Below are positions 6,191-13,359 of a stretch of DNA of 19,094 nucleotides, piece by piece. Below the pieces are notes generated by a model that did no database searches, was not told the DNA's origin, and saw nothing but the letters and a program-made list of their open reading frames with translations. The position numbers and the translations under genes were made by a program. Location of the stretch: the NCBI GenBank assembly GCA_964545245.1, contig CAZJFC010000034.1:1-19094 (forward strand), read 5' to 3'. How positions within the stretch are numbered: the first letter of the stretch is position 1; each line of letters starts with the position of its first letter. The stretch is from CAZJFC01 sp964545245. GTDB taxonomy: Bacteria > Pseudomonadota > Alphaproteobacteria > Rickettsiales > 21-14-0-20-44-7.

Positions 6191-6607
6191 TCATTTTATA
6201 ATTTCGTATCCGTGCTGCTGCCAGTCAGCAAATCCTTTGCTGTACAGGTAAACGTAGCCATAGCCTGCACCAATCGCCTTTGATGCCGCAATGTTTCCGG
6301 ACCTGCTTTCCCCACCCCCGTCATAAAAAATGAGCTTCGCCTGCATATCCTCAGAAAGCTTCGCAAGCGTTTTGGAGTTAACATCCTCAGGAACAATATT
6401 TATGGCGCCACTAATATGCCCGGCGGAGAACTCTTCTTTCGACCTTGTGTCAACCAGTATGAAACTGGCGTGGTCATCTATCATTTTCTTGAGTTCTTCG
6501 GCTGGAATATTAACAACGGAAGGGATTGTAGAATTGTTGGCTATAACTGGTAAGGAAGTGAAGACAGTGATTAACAGAACGAAAATAATTTGGAACAGTT
6601 TGTGCAT
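6191..6607 (-). CDS. Secreted rhodanese-fold protein lacking the catalytic cysteine
   Basis: The protein has an N-terminal signal peptide (hydrophobic residues 4-22, likely cleavage after VIA near 23) and one rhodanese domain: IPAEELKKMID, FILVDTRSKEEFSAGHISGAIN (50-70) and the closing LYSKGFADWQQHGYEI. The active-site loop that normally carries Cys reads FYDGGGESRS (94-103), and there is no cysteine anywhere in the 138 residues, so sulfurtransferase activity is not expected. It is therefore more likely a periplasmic binding or structural member of the superfamily. ATG 6607 is preceded by a strong GGAGG (6618-6614). The gene converges on fliO and diverges from the ankyrin gene. Confidence 0.85.
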   Translation of the reverse strand: MHKLFQIIFVLLITVFTSLPVIANNSTIPSVVNIPAEELKKMIDDHASFILVDTRSKEEFSAGHISGAINIVPEDVNSKTLAKLSEDMQAKLIFYDGGGESRSGNIAASKAIGAGYGYVYLYSKGFADWQQHGYEIIK

Positions 6608-6701
6608 ATCATACCTCCAAATTTATTGCATAGTTCTTTATACCATATTATCTTCTTCTGTTACAGTAAGTTTTTAAAAAATTTTAGGGGTAGTGGTTAT
6701 T

Positions 6702-8561
6702 ATGAAATCAGTAGCGAAGTTTTTTACGCTTTTATTGTTTTCGCTATCCATCAATTCATGTGATGGCAAACAAAATTATGATTACTCGAAGGCCAAGCAG
6801 ATCCAACCTGTAAAAGTTACCCCTTATGCGAGTGATTTTCCGCCATCCGCGCAGGATGTTGAGGTAGTCACCAGTGCCGCTGAGGGCAATAACCGCCGCC
6901 TTACCTCCCTGCTGAATGATAAAAAAGCCTTTCCATCCTCCACGGACGCGGAAGGAAATACACCACTGATGGCAGCCGCAAAAGCCGGTAACGAAGAAGG
7001 CGTTAAGATCATACTTGAGCATATTGACGAAAAAAACAGGTCAACTCTCAACGCGGGGAATAGCAAAGGCCAGACGGCATTGCACCTTGCCGCGGAATCG
7101 GCAAACCCGCGCATTATCACCGCGCTGCGCAAAGCCGGAGCAAACCCGAACGTTTACGATACCGACAACAACTTCCCTTTATATATGGCAGTACGCAGGA
7201 ACAGCCCGGAATCCGTAAAGGCGTTCCTGACAATTGACTCCAAGCTTACCCCGGTTAATGTCGATACGCCAAGCATTGAGCTGAAATCCTCCGTCCATGC
7301 CGCCGTTGAAAACCGCAATTTTGAAATACTGAAACTTCTTGCGGAATACCATGCGGATTTCGACCAGTCGGACATACGCGGATATACGCCGCTTATTTAT
7401 GCCGTAATGAAAGACGACAAGGAAATGTATGACTTCCTGCTGGCAAATGGAGCCAATCCGAATAAAATGAACAGCTCGGAAAAAACCGTACTGATCTACA
7501 CGATCGAAAATGAGAAACATGACCTTGTAAAGCATATCCTTGATAAGGGCGGGGACCCGAATATCCACGCCCAGGGGCTTTCATCGCCGCTGCAAATCCT
7601 CGTCAACCGGAAGAACGCTTCACCTGAAATGGTGCAGTTCCTTATAAACCGCGGCGCAAAACTTAAAGACCCGAAAATCCCGCTGGGTAACGTGCTTGCC
7701 CGCTCCATCAATAAGGGAAATGCCCCAGCAATTGCTGCCCTTATCAAGAATGGCGCCCAGGTTTCCGACCTTGAAACAACTTACAATAACGGCATTTTTG
7801 ATGCCTTCCGCGTTCAGGATGAGGAAATTGGAATTCTGATGGCTGAAAACGGAGCGAATGTTAATAAAAAAGATGAATCAGGATTTTCCCCGCTTGCCAT
7901 TGCCGCAAAAAATAACTACCGGAAACTTTTCCATGTCCTTACGCAAAAAGGGGCGGATGTTAACCAGACCAGTAAAAACTCAGCCGCCGTCCCGCTTGAT
8001 ATCGTAATAAACAATAATGACGCCGAATTACTGGAAATCATGTTCCAGAATGGGCTAAAAGCCGTGCCGGATGCGATCCTGCTCCGCGCGGTTACCGATA
8101 ACAGGGGTGCGCTTGTTCCCGTCGCGCTGAAATATGGCGCTCGCCCTGACATCATGAACACTTTGAACCAGCCAGCGCTCTGGCTCGCCACAAGCAAGGG
8201 TAATTTTGATTCCGTACAAGCGATTGCCGAGGCAGGAGGTTCTCTTGAAGTTAAGGATAGTGAGAAAAGGCTAACCCCTCTCTCCGTCGCGCTGATAAAA
8301 AAAGATAAGGATATCGCCAATTATCTTATCGACAAGGGCGCAAGCCCCGACAACCCCGATAAAAACGGCATCACCCCGCTTGCCTATGCCGCAATCACCG
8401 GGCAGGATAAATTGCTCCAGAAGCTGATTACCAAGGGCGGCAACGTCAACGCAACCGATAACAGCGGAAGAACCATCCTGAAATTCCTTGCCACCAGCCG
8501 CCTTGATAAAGCCTCGATGGCAAAGATAAAATCCATCCTCGTGGCGGCAGGCGCGCAATAG
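6702..8561 (+). CDS. Ankyrin-repeat lipoprotein
   Basis: This 619-residue protein begins with a lysine-hydrophobic signal sequence ending SINSC, a plausible lipobox, so the mature protein would be lipidated at about Cys20 and held on the envelope. The rest is a nearly continuous array of about a dozen ankyrin repeats, clear examples being GNTPLMAAAKAGNEEGVKII, GQTALHLAAESANPRIITAL, GYTPLIYAVMKDDKEMYDFL, GFSPLAIAAKNNYRKLFHVL and GITPLAYAAITGQDKLLQKL. Ankyrin arrays bind proteins; the partner cannot be told. I prefer ATG 6702 to GTG 6693 because AGGGG (6686-6690) is 11 bases from the ATG but only 2 from the GTG. The gene is divergent from the rhodanese-fold gene across an AT-rich 94-bp gap. Confidence 0.9.
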   Translation: MKSVAKFFTLLLFSLSINSCDGKQNYDYSKAKQIQPVKVTPYASDFPPSAQDVEVVTSAAEGNNRRLTSLLNDKKAFPSSTDAEGNTPLMAAAKAGNEEGVKIILEHIDEKNRSTLNAGNSKGQTALHLAAESANPRIITALRKAGANPNVYDTDNNFPLYMAVRRNSPESVKAFLTIDSKLTPVNVDTPSIELKSSVHAAVENRNFEILKLLAEYHADFDQSDIRGYTPLIYAVMKDDKEMYDFLLANGANPNKMNSSEKTVLIYTIENEKHDLVKHILDKGGDPNIHAQGLSSPLQILVNRKNASPEMVQFLINRGAKLKDPKIPLGNVLARSINKGNAPAIAALIKNGAQVSDLETTYNNGIFDAFRVQDEEIGILMAENGANVNKKDESGFSPLAIAAKNNYRKLFHVLTQKGADVNQTSKNSAAVPLDIVINNNDAELLEIMFQNGLKAVPDAILLRAVTDNRGALVPVALKYGARPDIMNTLNQPALWLATSKGNFDSVQAIAEAGGSLEVKDSEKRLTPLSVALIKKDKDIANYLIDKGASPDNPDKNGITPLAYAAITGQDKLLQKLITKGGNVNATDNSGRTILKFLATSRLDKASMAKIKSILVAAGAQ

Positions 8562-8616
8562 CAGTAACTTTGGCTCCGTCACAACCTGTGATTGCCTTAA
8601 TTCCGGCTTATATGCA

Positions 8617-8645
8617 TTGACTTTTTATGGCTTTGCCTATATATG
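8617..8645 (+). promoter_or_regulatory. Promoter of the pstS-que gene cluster
   Basis: TTGACT (8617-8622) is followed by TATATATG; a -10 at 8640-8645 gives a 17-base spacer, and one at 8638-8643 gives 15. Transcription would start near 8650, directly ahead of the 8654-8675 hairpin and upstream of the ATG at 8696. Confidence 0.5.
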
Positions 8646-8653
8646 TCCTGCGC

Positions 8654-8675
8654 GAAAATTCATTGGTGAATTTTC
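8654..8675 (+). promoter_or_regulatory. Hairpin or operator in the pstS leader
   Basis: GAAAATTCA (8654-8662), a TTGG loop, and TGAATTTTC (8667-8675) form a perfect 9-bp palindrome. It lies between the predicted promoter and the ribosome-binding site of the pstS-like gene, so it could be a regulator-binding site or an RNA hairpin. No sequence like the PHO box is present. Which it is cannot be told from sequence alone. Confidence 0.5.
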
Positions 8676-8695
8676 CAACAAACATATGGGGATTT

Positions 8696-9817
8696 ATGAA
8701 AACAACGCTTCTTGCCATTTTACTAACCCTAACCATTTCCACCGCCGCTGATGCACGCGACAGGATCCGTATCGTAGGCTCATCAACAGTATATCCTTTC
8801 TCAACTTATATCGCCGAGCAATACGGCAGAAAAACAAGCTTCAAAACTCCGATCGTTGAAGCGACCGGAACCGGTGCCGGTTTCAAGCTTTTCTGCGCCG
8901 GCAACGGGCTTGACACCGCGGATGTCGCCAACGCATCCCGCCGCCTGAAGCCGGAAGAACTGCTTGAGTGCTATAAAAACAGCGTCAAGGAAATCGCCGA
9001 AATAAAAATCGGCTATGATGGAATTGTCGTCGCCAATGCGAAAGACTCCAAACAGTTCAACCTTTCGGTAAAAGACCTTTTTCTGGCGCTGGCTAAAAAA
9101 GTCCCTTCAAAACAGGACCCTAAAAAACTGGTCGATAATTTCTATAAAAACTGGAAGGAAATCAACCCTGAATTCCCTGACCAGAAAATTGAGGTCTACG
9201 GCCCTCCTTCAACCTCCGGCACGCGCGATTCATTCGCGGAGCTGGTGATGGAAGGCGGATGCTGGCACCTTGAAGCCTTTGAGGTAAATTATGCCGACAA
9301 GGATGCACGCAAGAAGGCCTGCCACCTCATCCGCGAAGATGGCGCTTATATCGACTCCGGTGAAAATGACAACCTGATCGTGCAAAAACTCGCTTCCAAC
9401 AAAACTGCGCTTGGTATTTTTGGCTACAGCTTCCTTGAGGAAAACAAGAATACCGTGAAAGCTGCGGCAATCTCCGGTGTTGAGCCTAGCCACGAAACAA
9501 TTGCTGACGGAAGCTATCTTGTTTCCCGCCCGCTCTATGTTTATGTGAAACGCTCACATATCGGCAAAGTTCCCGGTATTGAGGAGTTCATTAAAGAGCA
9601 TGTAAGCGATGATGCGATTGCGCCATTTGGCTACCTTGAAGAACGCGGCCTTATCCCGCTTGAGGAAAATGAGCTGAAACAGGTGCAAAAAAATGCAGTT
9701 GAAGGCAAATTGCTTGAAAACCTTGCTGAGCAGGAACAATCAAACTCCGCGGCAAGAACCCCGGCACGCACTGAACCTGCCGCCGGCAGCAAAGCAGCCG
9801 CGCAACCGGCGAAATAG
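8696..9817 (+). CDS. pstS: PstS-family phosphate-binding protein
   Basis: This is the periplasmic solute-binding protein of a phosphate ABC transporter. The 373-residue product has a signal peptide (residues 1-20, cleavage after ADA) and then the family motifs: RIVGSSTVYPFS, EATGTGAGFKLFCAG, ADVANASRR, IGYDGIVVAN and GPPSTSGTRDSF, which hold the Ser/Thr/Arg/Asp phosphate ligands. The last 35 residues are Ala/Pro/Glu-rich and probably disordered. I choose ATG 8696 (GGGGA 3 bases upstream) rather than 8627, because the latter lies inside the promoter and would bury the signal sequence. No pstCAB genes follow; instead the stop codon TAG overlaps the GTG start of queE by one base, an unusual partnership. 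Confidence 0.9.
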   Translation: MKTTLLAILLTLTISTAADARDRIRIVGSSTVYPFSTYIAEQYGRKTSFKTPIVEATGTGAGFKLFCAGNGLDTADVANASRRLKPEELLECYKNSVKEIAEIKIGYDGIVVANAKDSKQFNLSVKDLFLALAKKVPSKQDPKKLVDNFYKNWKEINPEFPDQKIEVYGPPSTSGTRDSFAELVMEGGCWHLEAFEVNYADKDARKKACHLIREDGAYIDSGENDNLIVQKLASNKTALGIFGYSFLEENKNTVKAAAISGVEPSHETIADGSYLVSRPLYVYVKRSHIGKVPGIEEFIKEHVSDDAIAPFGYLEERGLIPLEENELKQVQKNAVEGKLLENLAEQEQSNSAARTPARTEPAAGSKAAAQPAK

Positions 9818-10449
9818 TGTTCGGTAACAACCCGATAAGAAAACCAACCTCCGGCGACGGCCAGTCACTGGAGGTTGTTTCTATTTTCCCCACGCTTCAG
9901 GGCGAAGGCCCGCGCGCCGGGCAGCCCGCCATATTCATCCGCCTCGGCGGCTGCAACCTTTCTTGCGATTTCTGCGATACGGAGTTTGAGGATTTCGCCG
10001 CGAATGAAGTTAAGAAAATAATCTCGCAGGTAAAATCATTACATACCAACCAGAAGCTTATCGTCATCACCGGTGGCGAACCGTTGCGCCAGCCAATCGC
10101 CCTGCTCTGCTCAGCGCTGGTTCGGGAAGGATTCATCGTGCAGGTCGAAACCAACGGCACGCTTTTCCGCGAGCTTCCGCCTGAGGTGGAGATTGTCTGC
10201 TCCCCAAAAACGAAAGATATTCGCCCGGATCTGCATGAGCGCGTGACCGCCTTTAAATTCGTGGTTTCCGCCACTAACCCGGAATATAGCGGCGTATGGC
10301 TAAAAACCGATAAGCCGGTTTATGTCCAGCCCATGGATGAATATGACGAAGCCAAAAACCGCGCGAACCTTGAGCACGCTCGTGACCTTGCGTTGAAACA
10401 TGGTTATAATCTCTCCCTGCAACTGCATAAGATTCTGGGTATAGAATGA
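9817..10449 (+). CDS. queE: 7-carboxy-7-deazaguanine synthase QueE
   Basis: QueE is a radical SAM enzyme that converts 6-carboxytetrahydropterin to 7-carboxy-7-deazaguanine in queuosine synthesis. The 210-residue protein has SIFPTLQGEGPRAGQPAIFI (22-41), the iron-sulfur motif GGCNLSCDFCDTEF with Cys46, Cys50 and Cys53 (CxxxCxxC), the SAM-binding VITGGEPLRQ, and QVETNGT. The start is GTG 9817; the resulting MFGNNPIRKP N-terminus matches other alphaproteobacterial QueE proteins. The start overlaps the pstS stop (TAGTG) and the stop overlaps the queC start (ATGA), so translation is coupled. A QueD gene, needed upstream in the pathway, is not in this window. Confidence 0.96.
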   Translation: MFGNNPIRKPTSGDGQSLEVVSIFPTLQGEGPRAGQPAIFIRLGGCNLSCDFCDTEFEDFAANEVKKIISQVKSLHTNQKLIVITGGEPLRQPIALLCSALVREGFIVQVETNGTLFRELPPEVEIVCSPKTKDIRPDLHERVTAFKFVVSATNPEYSGVWLKTDKPVYVQPMDEYDEAKNRANLEHARDLALKHGYNLSLQLHKILGIE

Positions 10450-11582
10450 GCAAACGCGCAGTCATATTACTTTCCGGCGGGCTGGATTCGGCAACCGTGC
10501 TTGCAATCGCAAAATCGCAGGGTTTTGAGTGCCATACGCTCGGCTTCGATTACGGCCAGCGCCACAGCCATGAGCTTGCTTGCGCAAAACTCCTTTCCCC
10601 CAACCACCGCATTGTGAGAATCGATAATTTCGGCAGTTCGGCGCTGGTGGATAAAAATATCGAAGTTCCGAAAGCATTACCTCACCCCAACCCTCTCCTG
10701 ATAGGAGAGGGAGTTACAATTCACCCCTCCTATCAGGAGGGAAAACATTTTCTTCACCCCTCCTATCAGGAGGGGATGGGGGAGGTGCCAGAACGCCGCC
10801 CTTATAACCCTGACAATCTGGATAAAGCTAAAAGCCTTAGAACAAATTCTACTGAAGCCGAGAAACTATTGTGGAGAAAATTACGTAACAGGCAATTAAA
10901 CAATCTGAAGTTTCGCAGGCAGGAACCACTTGGCAACTACATAGTGGATTTCCTGTGTGTCGAAAATAAGCTGGTTATAGAACTGGATGGCGGACAGCAT
11001 GCCAGCCAGCAGGAATATGACTCTATACGTGATAAATATTTCAGGGAAAACGGCTATGGAATTTTAAGATTCTGGAATAATGACGTATTACAAAATCCTG
11101 ATGGCGTATTGCAAACCATTCGGCAAGCATTACCTCACCCCGACCCTCTCCTGAAAGGAGAGGGAGCAAGGCAGGAAATCCCGGTTACTTATGTCCCCGC
11201 GCGTAACACGATTTTCCTTTCTTTCGCCCTCGCCTATGCCGAGGTTTTGGGCGCGAATGACATCTTCATCGGCGTGAATGCGCTGGACTACAGCGGCTAC
11301 CCGGATTGCAGGCCGGAATATATCGAATCATTCGGGAAAATGGCCAACCTTGCTACCAAACGCGGTGTTGAAGGTGAAAAACTTATCCTCCATGCACCGC
11401 TGATAAACCTCACGAAGGCGGAAATAATCAAACTCGGCGTTTCCCTCGGCGTGGATTATTCACAAACCAGCTCATGCTATGACCCGGTTGATGGTGAAGC
11501 CTGCGGCGCTTGCGATTCCTGCCGTTTGCGGTTAAAAGGGTTCAGCGAAGCGGGCATCGAAGACCCGGCGAGGTATGTATGA
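10446..11582 (+). CDS. queC: 7-cyano-7-deazaguanine synthase QueC with an in-frame DUF559 insert
   Basis: QueC uses ATP and ammonia to turn 7-carboxy-7-deazaguanine into preQ0. The N-terminal part has the PP-loop LLSGGLDSATVL (8-19) and FDYGQRHSHEL; the C-terminal part has EIPVTYVPARNTIFLSFALA, GVNALDYSGYPDCRPEYIE and the zinc cysteines of SSCYDP...ACGACDSC. Between them, after about residue 76, lies a foreign segment of 151 codons encoding a DUF559 nuclease-fold domain bordered by GC-rich repeats (see 10674-11166). The frame is open throughout: 378 residues, against about 225-240 for ordinary QueC. The insert falls in the variable loop between the ...IEVPK strand and IPVTYVP, so the enzyme may still fold. 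Start overlaps queE (ATGA) and stop overlaps queF. Confidence 0.93.
   Translation: MSKRAVILLSGGLDSATVLAIAKSQGFECHTLGFDYGQRHSHELACAKLLSPNHRIVRIDNFGSSALVDKNIEVPKALPHPNPLLIGEGVTIHPSYQEGKHFLHPSYQEGMGEVPERRPYNPDNLDKAKSLRTNSTEAEKLLWRKLRNRQLNNLKFRRQEPLGNYIVDFLCVENKLVIELDGGQHASQQEYDSIRDKYFRENGYGILRFWNNDVLQNPDGVLQTIRQALPHPDPLLKGEGARQEIPVTYVPARNTIFLSFALAYAEVLGANDIFIGVNALDYSGYPDCRPEYIESFGKMANLATKRGVEGEKLILHAPLINLTKAEIIKLGVSLGVDYSQTSSCYDPVDGEACGACDSCRLRLKGFSEAGIEDPARYV
10674..10713 (+). repeat. Left direct repeat of the queC insert
   Basis: This 40-bp copy, starting GCATTACCTCACCCC and ending GGAGAGGGAG, matches 11127-11166 with only two mismatches. The distance between copies is 453 bp, exactly 151 codons, and both are read in the same frame (ALPHPNPLLIGEG and ALPHPDPLLKGEG). 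Each copy includes a CTCTCCT/AGGAGAG hairpin. Confidence 0.92.
10720..10786. repeat. Tandem 33-bp units with inverted copy of the GC-rich repeat
   Basis: TTCACCCCTCCTATCAGGAG occurs at 10720 and again at 10753 (period 33 bp, 11 codons, read as HPSYQEG twice). The second copy continues into GGATGGGGGAGGT (to 10786), which on the minus strand is the inverted form of the CCTCACCCC...CTCTCC repeat at 10680-10713. The same 23-bp end occurs at 31-53. Confidence 0.8.
11127..11166 (+). repeat. Right direct repeat of the queC insert
   Basis: Near-identical to 10674-10713 (A to G and T to A at two positions), in the same orientation and frame. Ordinary QueC sequence (EIPVTYVPARN) resumes five codons after the repeat. 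Confidence 0.92.
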
Positions 11583-12028
11583 CAAAAAAATTGAAACAGC
11601 TCGGCAAGCAAACACCGCTACCGCAAAACCCGGAAAAAGCGGTGCTGGAGAGCGTGCCCAACCCGCACCCGGATGTGAAATATAACGTGCGTTTTTCCTG
11701 CCCCGAATTCACCAGCCTGTGCCCCATCACCGGCCAGCCGGACTTCGCGCATATCGTGATTGATTATGTTCCCGCCAAAAAACTGCTGGAAAGCAAGGCA
11801 CTCAAGCTGTTCCTCGGTTCGTTCCGCAACCACGGCGATTTCCACGAAGCCTGCACGGTTTACATCGCAAAACGCATTATTACCGAGATAACACCAGTTT
11901 GGCTGCGCATCGGCGGCTATTGGTACCCGCGCGGGGGCATCCCTATCGATGTTTTCTACCAGACCGGAAAACCACCGGAAAATGTATGGATTCCGCTGCA
12001 GGAAGTGCCGTCTTACCGGGCGAGATAA
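11579..12028 (+). CDS. queF: NADPH-dependent 7-cyano-7-deazaguanine reductase QueF
   Basis: QueF reduces the nitrile of preQ0 to the aminomethyl of preQ1, the base later inserted into tRNA. The 149-residue, single-domain (type I) protein carries the catalytic Cys48 and Asp55 in SLCPITGQPDFAHI, the NADPH-binding family motif ESKALKLF (71-78), and FRNHGDFHEACT with the substrate-binding His/Glu. The start is ATG 11579, overlapping the queC stop codon TGA (ATGA); a longer in-frame start at 11510 lies inside queC and is not used. It completes the queE-queC-queF run just before the tRNA gene. Confidence 0.95.
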   Translation: MTKKLKQLGKQTPLPQNPEKAVLESVPNPHPDVKYNVRFSCPEFTSLCPITGQPDFAHIVIDYVPAKKLLESKALKLFLGSFRNHGDFHEACTVYIAKRIITEITPVWLRIGGYWYPRGGIPIDVFYQTGKPPENVWIPLQEVPSYRAR

Positions 12029-12034
12029 TATCTG

Positions 12035-12063
12035 TTGAAATATTTTGCGGATTGCGTTACAAA
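12035..12063 (+). promoter_or_regulatory. Promoter of tRNA-Arg
   Basis: TTGAAA (12035-12040) and TACAAA (12058-12063) are separated by exactly 17 bases, placing the transcription start near 12070, nine bases ahead of the mature tRNA 5' end. Confidence 0.55.
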
Positions 12064-12078
12064 GCCCGCTCCAAACTT

Positions 12079-12155
12079 GGACCCTTAGCTCAACTGGATA
12101 GAGCACCTGACTACGGATCAGGAGGTTAGAGGTTCGAATCCTCTAGGGTCCGCCA
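12079..12155 (+). tRNA. tRNA-Arg (anticodon ACG)
   Basis: A full cloverleaf: acceptor GGACCCT (12079-12085) pairs with AGGGTCC (12145-12151); D stem GCTC/GAGC (12088-12091, 12101-12104); anticodon stem CCTGA/TCAGG with loop CTACGGA, giving anticodon ACG at 12113-12115; T stem and loop with GGTTCGAATCC. The discriminator is G and CCA is encoded (12153-12155). ACG is read after A34-to-inosine editing for CGN arginine codons. Confidence 0.97.
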
Positions 12156-12384
12156 ATTCTTTTAGACCTCTAAAAACCCCATAAAATCTGCGCCTCAGCG
12201 CCACATTCCGATAGTTCTAAATTGTTCCGTCAGCGTATTGAGTCTGGCAGCGCTGGAATCGCGCAACGCTAGAGCTACTGTTGCTTTGCCGCAGTTCGAA
12301 CGAAAGTTCGACTCCGGTTGGGTTGATTGATTAGAGTCACTAGCTTAATATGCCATTTCAATATCGCGCATAGAAAGGAAATTC

Positions 12385-13359
12385 ATGGGGCTGCTTCAAT
12401 TTATTTTCGGTAAAAACAAGAAGGATTCAAAACGTCTTAGTCCAATTAAGGCGGAAGACATTACATACTTCGGTAATATTATAGAGATAAAATCTTTAGA
12501 TTTTTTGGGGCAATACCAGAAATCATTATCTGGCGAATGGCTAATAGGCTGGAGTGACTCAGATAGAAAAAATCTTAGAGGTGGATATAGAGAGAGTGGC
12601 CACGGAAGCTACGTTCTTTACAACTTGTTTGAAAACAAAATTGTAGCAAAAGGAGCCTTGGAAAGACCTAACCATGGTCATGTATCCGATAACGGTTATT
12701 TTTCTTTAGAGGACTGGCTATTTGGGAGTGGTCTAAAGGGAACTTTTTATGTTTTTTCACCTTCCAATGAAAAGATGATCGAAAAGAGTTTCAATGCAAA
12801 TATTTATAATAGCGGCTTATCTGCAAATGGAAAAATGGCGATATGTCAAACCGCAAACGCTCCTAATGAGCACGGCAGCATATTGTGCGCTTTTGATGTG
12901 ACTAAACGAAAAGAGCTTTTTTTAATCTCTCCTCCTACTGATTGGGCGAATCACTATGAATTCTCAGAGGAAGACTCGCAGCTAATTGTCGTGCTGAATG
13001 GTGTAGGAAAATTTAAATACGACAGCAATGGGAACTTTCTTGATGCAAAAAATTATGCCGAAGCTCGTTTGAATTGTGGGCAATACAATGTGATTCTTCT
13101 GGAGGCAGGAACAAGATTAAAAGATACACTCGGTACATTAGAGCTTCAGGCAGTTTTAGAGTCCATATTAAAAGCAAAGTCATTATGTGCTAATGACAAG
13201 AACTGGCTGGCGATGGCTTTAAAATATGAAGGAATGGTTTATGAGCAGTTAGGTGATAATCAAAAAACCCTGAGTGCTTATCAGCAGGCATTAAAAATTG
13301 ATCCCAAGATCGGGTTGAAACGCAAAGTGGATAGTTTGCTAAAGAAGGCATCGAAATAG
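12385..13359 (+). CDS. Unknown protein with C-terminal TPR-like repeats
   Basis: The 324-residue product begins MGLLQFIFGKNKK. Residues about 60-240 look like beta-rich, blade-type repeats (GYFSLEDW, GKMAICQT, SQLIVVLNGVGKFKYDSNG), perhaps a partial beta-propeller. The end holds a helical pair with TPR character: WLAMALKYEGMVYEQLGDNQKTLSAYQQALKIDPK (about 273-307), whose G-Y-A spacing fits the TPR consensus. No signal peptide or membrane segment is apparent. ATG 12385 is preceded by AAAGGA 6 bases upstream. Base use is clearly more AT-rich than in the que genes to its left and the tad genes to its right, so it may be foreign; it follows a tRNA gene, a common integration site. Function cannot be assigned. 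Confidence 0.75.
   Translation: MGLLQFIFGKNKKDSKRLSPIKAEDITYFGNIIEIKSLDFLGQYQKSLSGEWLIGWSDSDRKNLRGGYRESGHGSYVLYNLFENKIVAKGALERPNHGHVSDNGYFSLEDWLFGSGLKGTFYVFSPSNEKMIEKSFNANIYNSGLSANGKMAICQTANAPNEHGSILCAFDVTKRKELFLISPPTDWANHYEFSEEDSQLIVVLNGVGKFKYDSNGNFLDAKNYAEARLNCGQYNVILLEAGTRLKDTLGTLELQAVLESILKAKSLCANDKNWLAMALKYEGMVYEQLGDNQKTLSAYQQALKIDPKIGLKRKVDSLLKKASK

Larger units (their letters stand above)
10674..11126 (+). mobile_element. DUF559-encoding repeat element inserted in queC
   Basis: The segment consists of the left 40-bp repeat, two copies of a TTCACCCCTCCTATCAGGAG unit 33 bp apart (10720 and 10753), and the DUF559 coding part (about 10797-11126). The domain is complete: TEAEKLLWRKLRNRQL, FRRQEPLGNYIVDFLC, LVIELDGGQH and LRFWNNDVL, the features shared with Vsr-like PD-(D/E)XK nucleases. 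Its base use is visibly more AT-rich than the queC flanks. The matching right repeat is at 11127-11166. DUF559 genes are widespread and often seen next to such repeats; that this one sits inside a housekeeping gene without breaking the frame is what is unusual. That it is mobile is inference. Confidence 0.75.

Noticed and set aside
8627..8695. An upstream ATG start (8627) for the pstS-like gene
   Set aside because: It lies within the predicted promoter spacer, precedes the leader hairpin, and would place the signal peptide internally.
10446..11582. QueC-DUF559 as a deliberate DNA-modification defence enzyme (7-deazaguanine systems use QueC-like proteins and nucleases)
   Set aside because: The insert is bounded by near-identical direct repeats and lies among queE and queF of ordinary queuosine synthesis, so element insertion explains it better; no other DNA-modification gene is present.
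12160..12175. TTTTAGACCTCTAAAA after tRNA-Arg as a terminator
   Set aside because: The stem is A/T-only apart from one pair and no T run follows; it is too weak to call.
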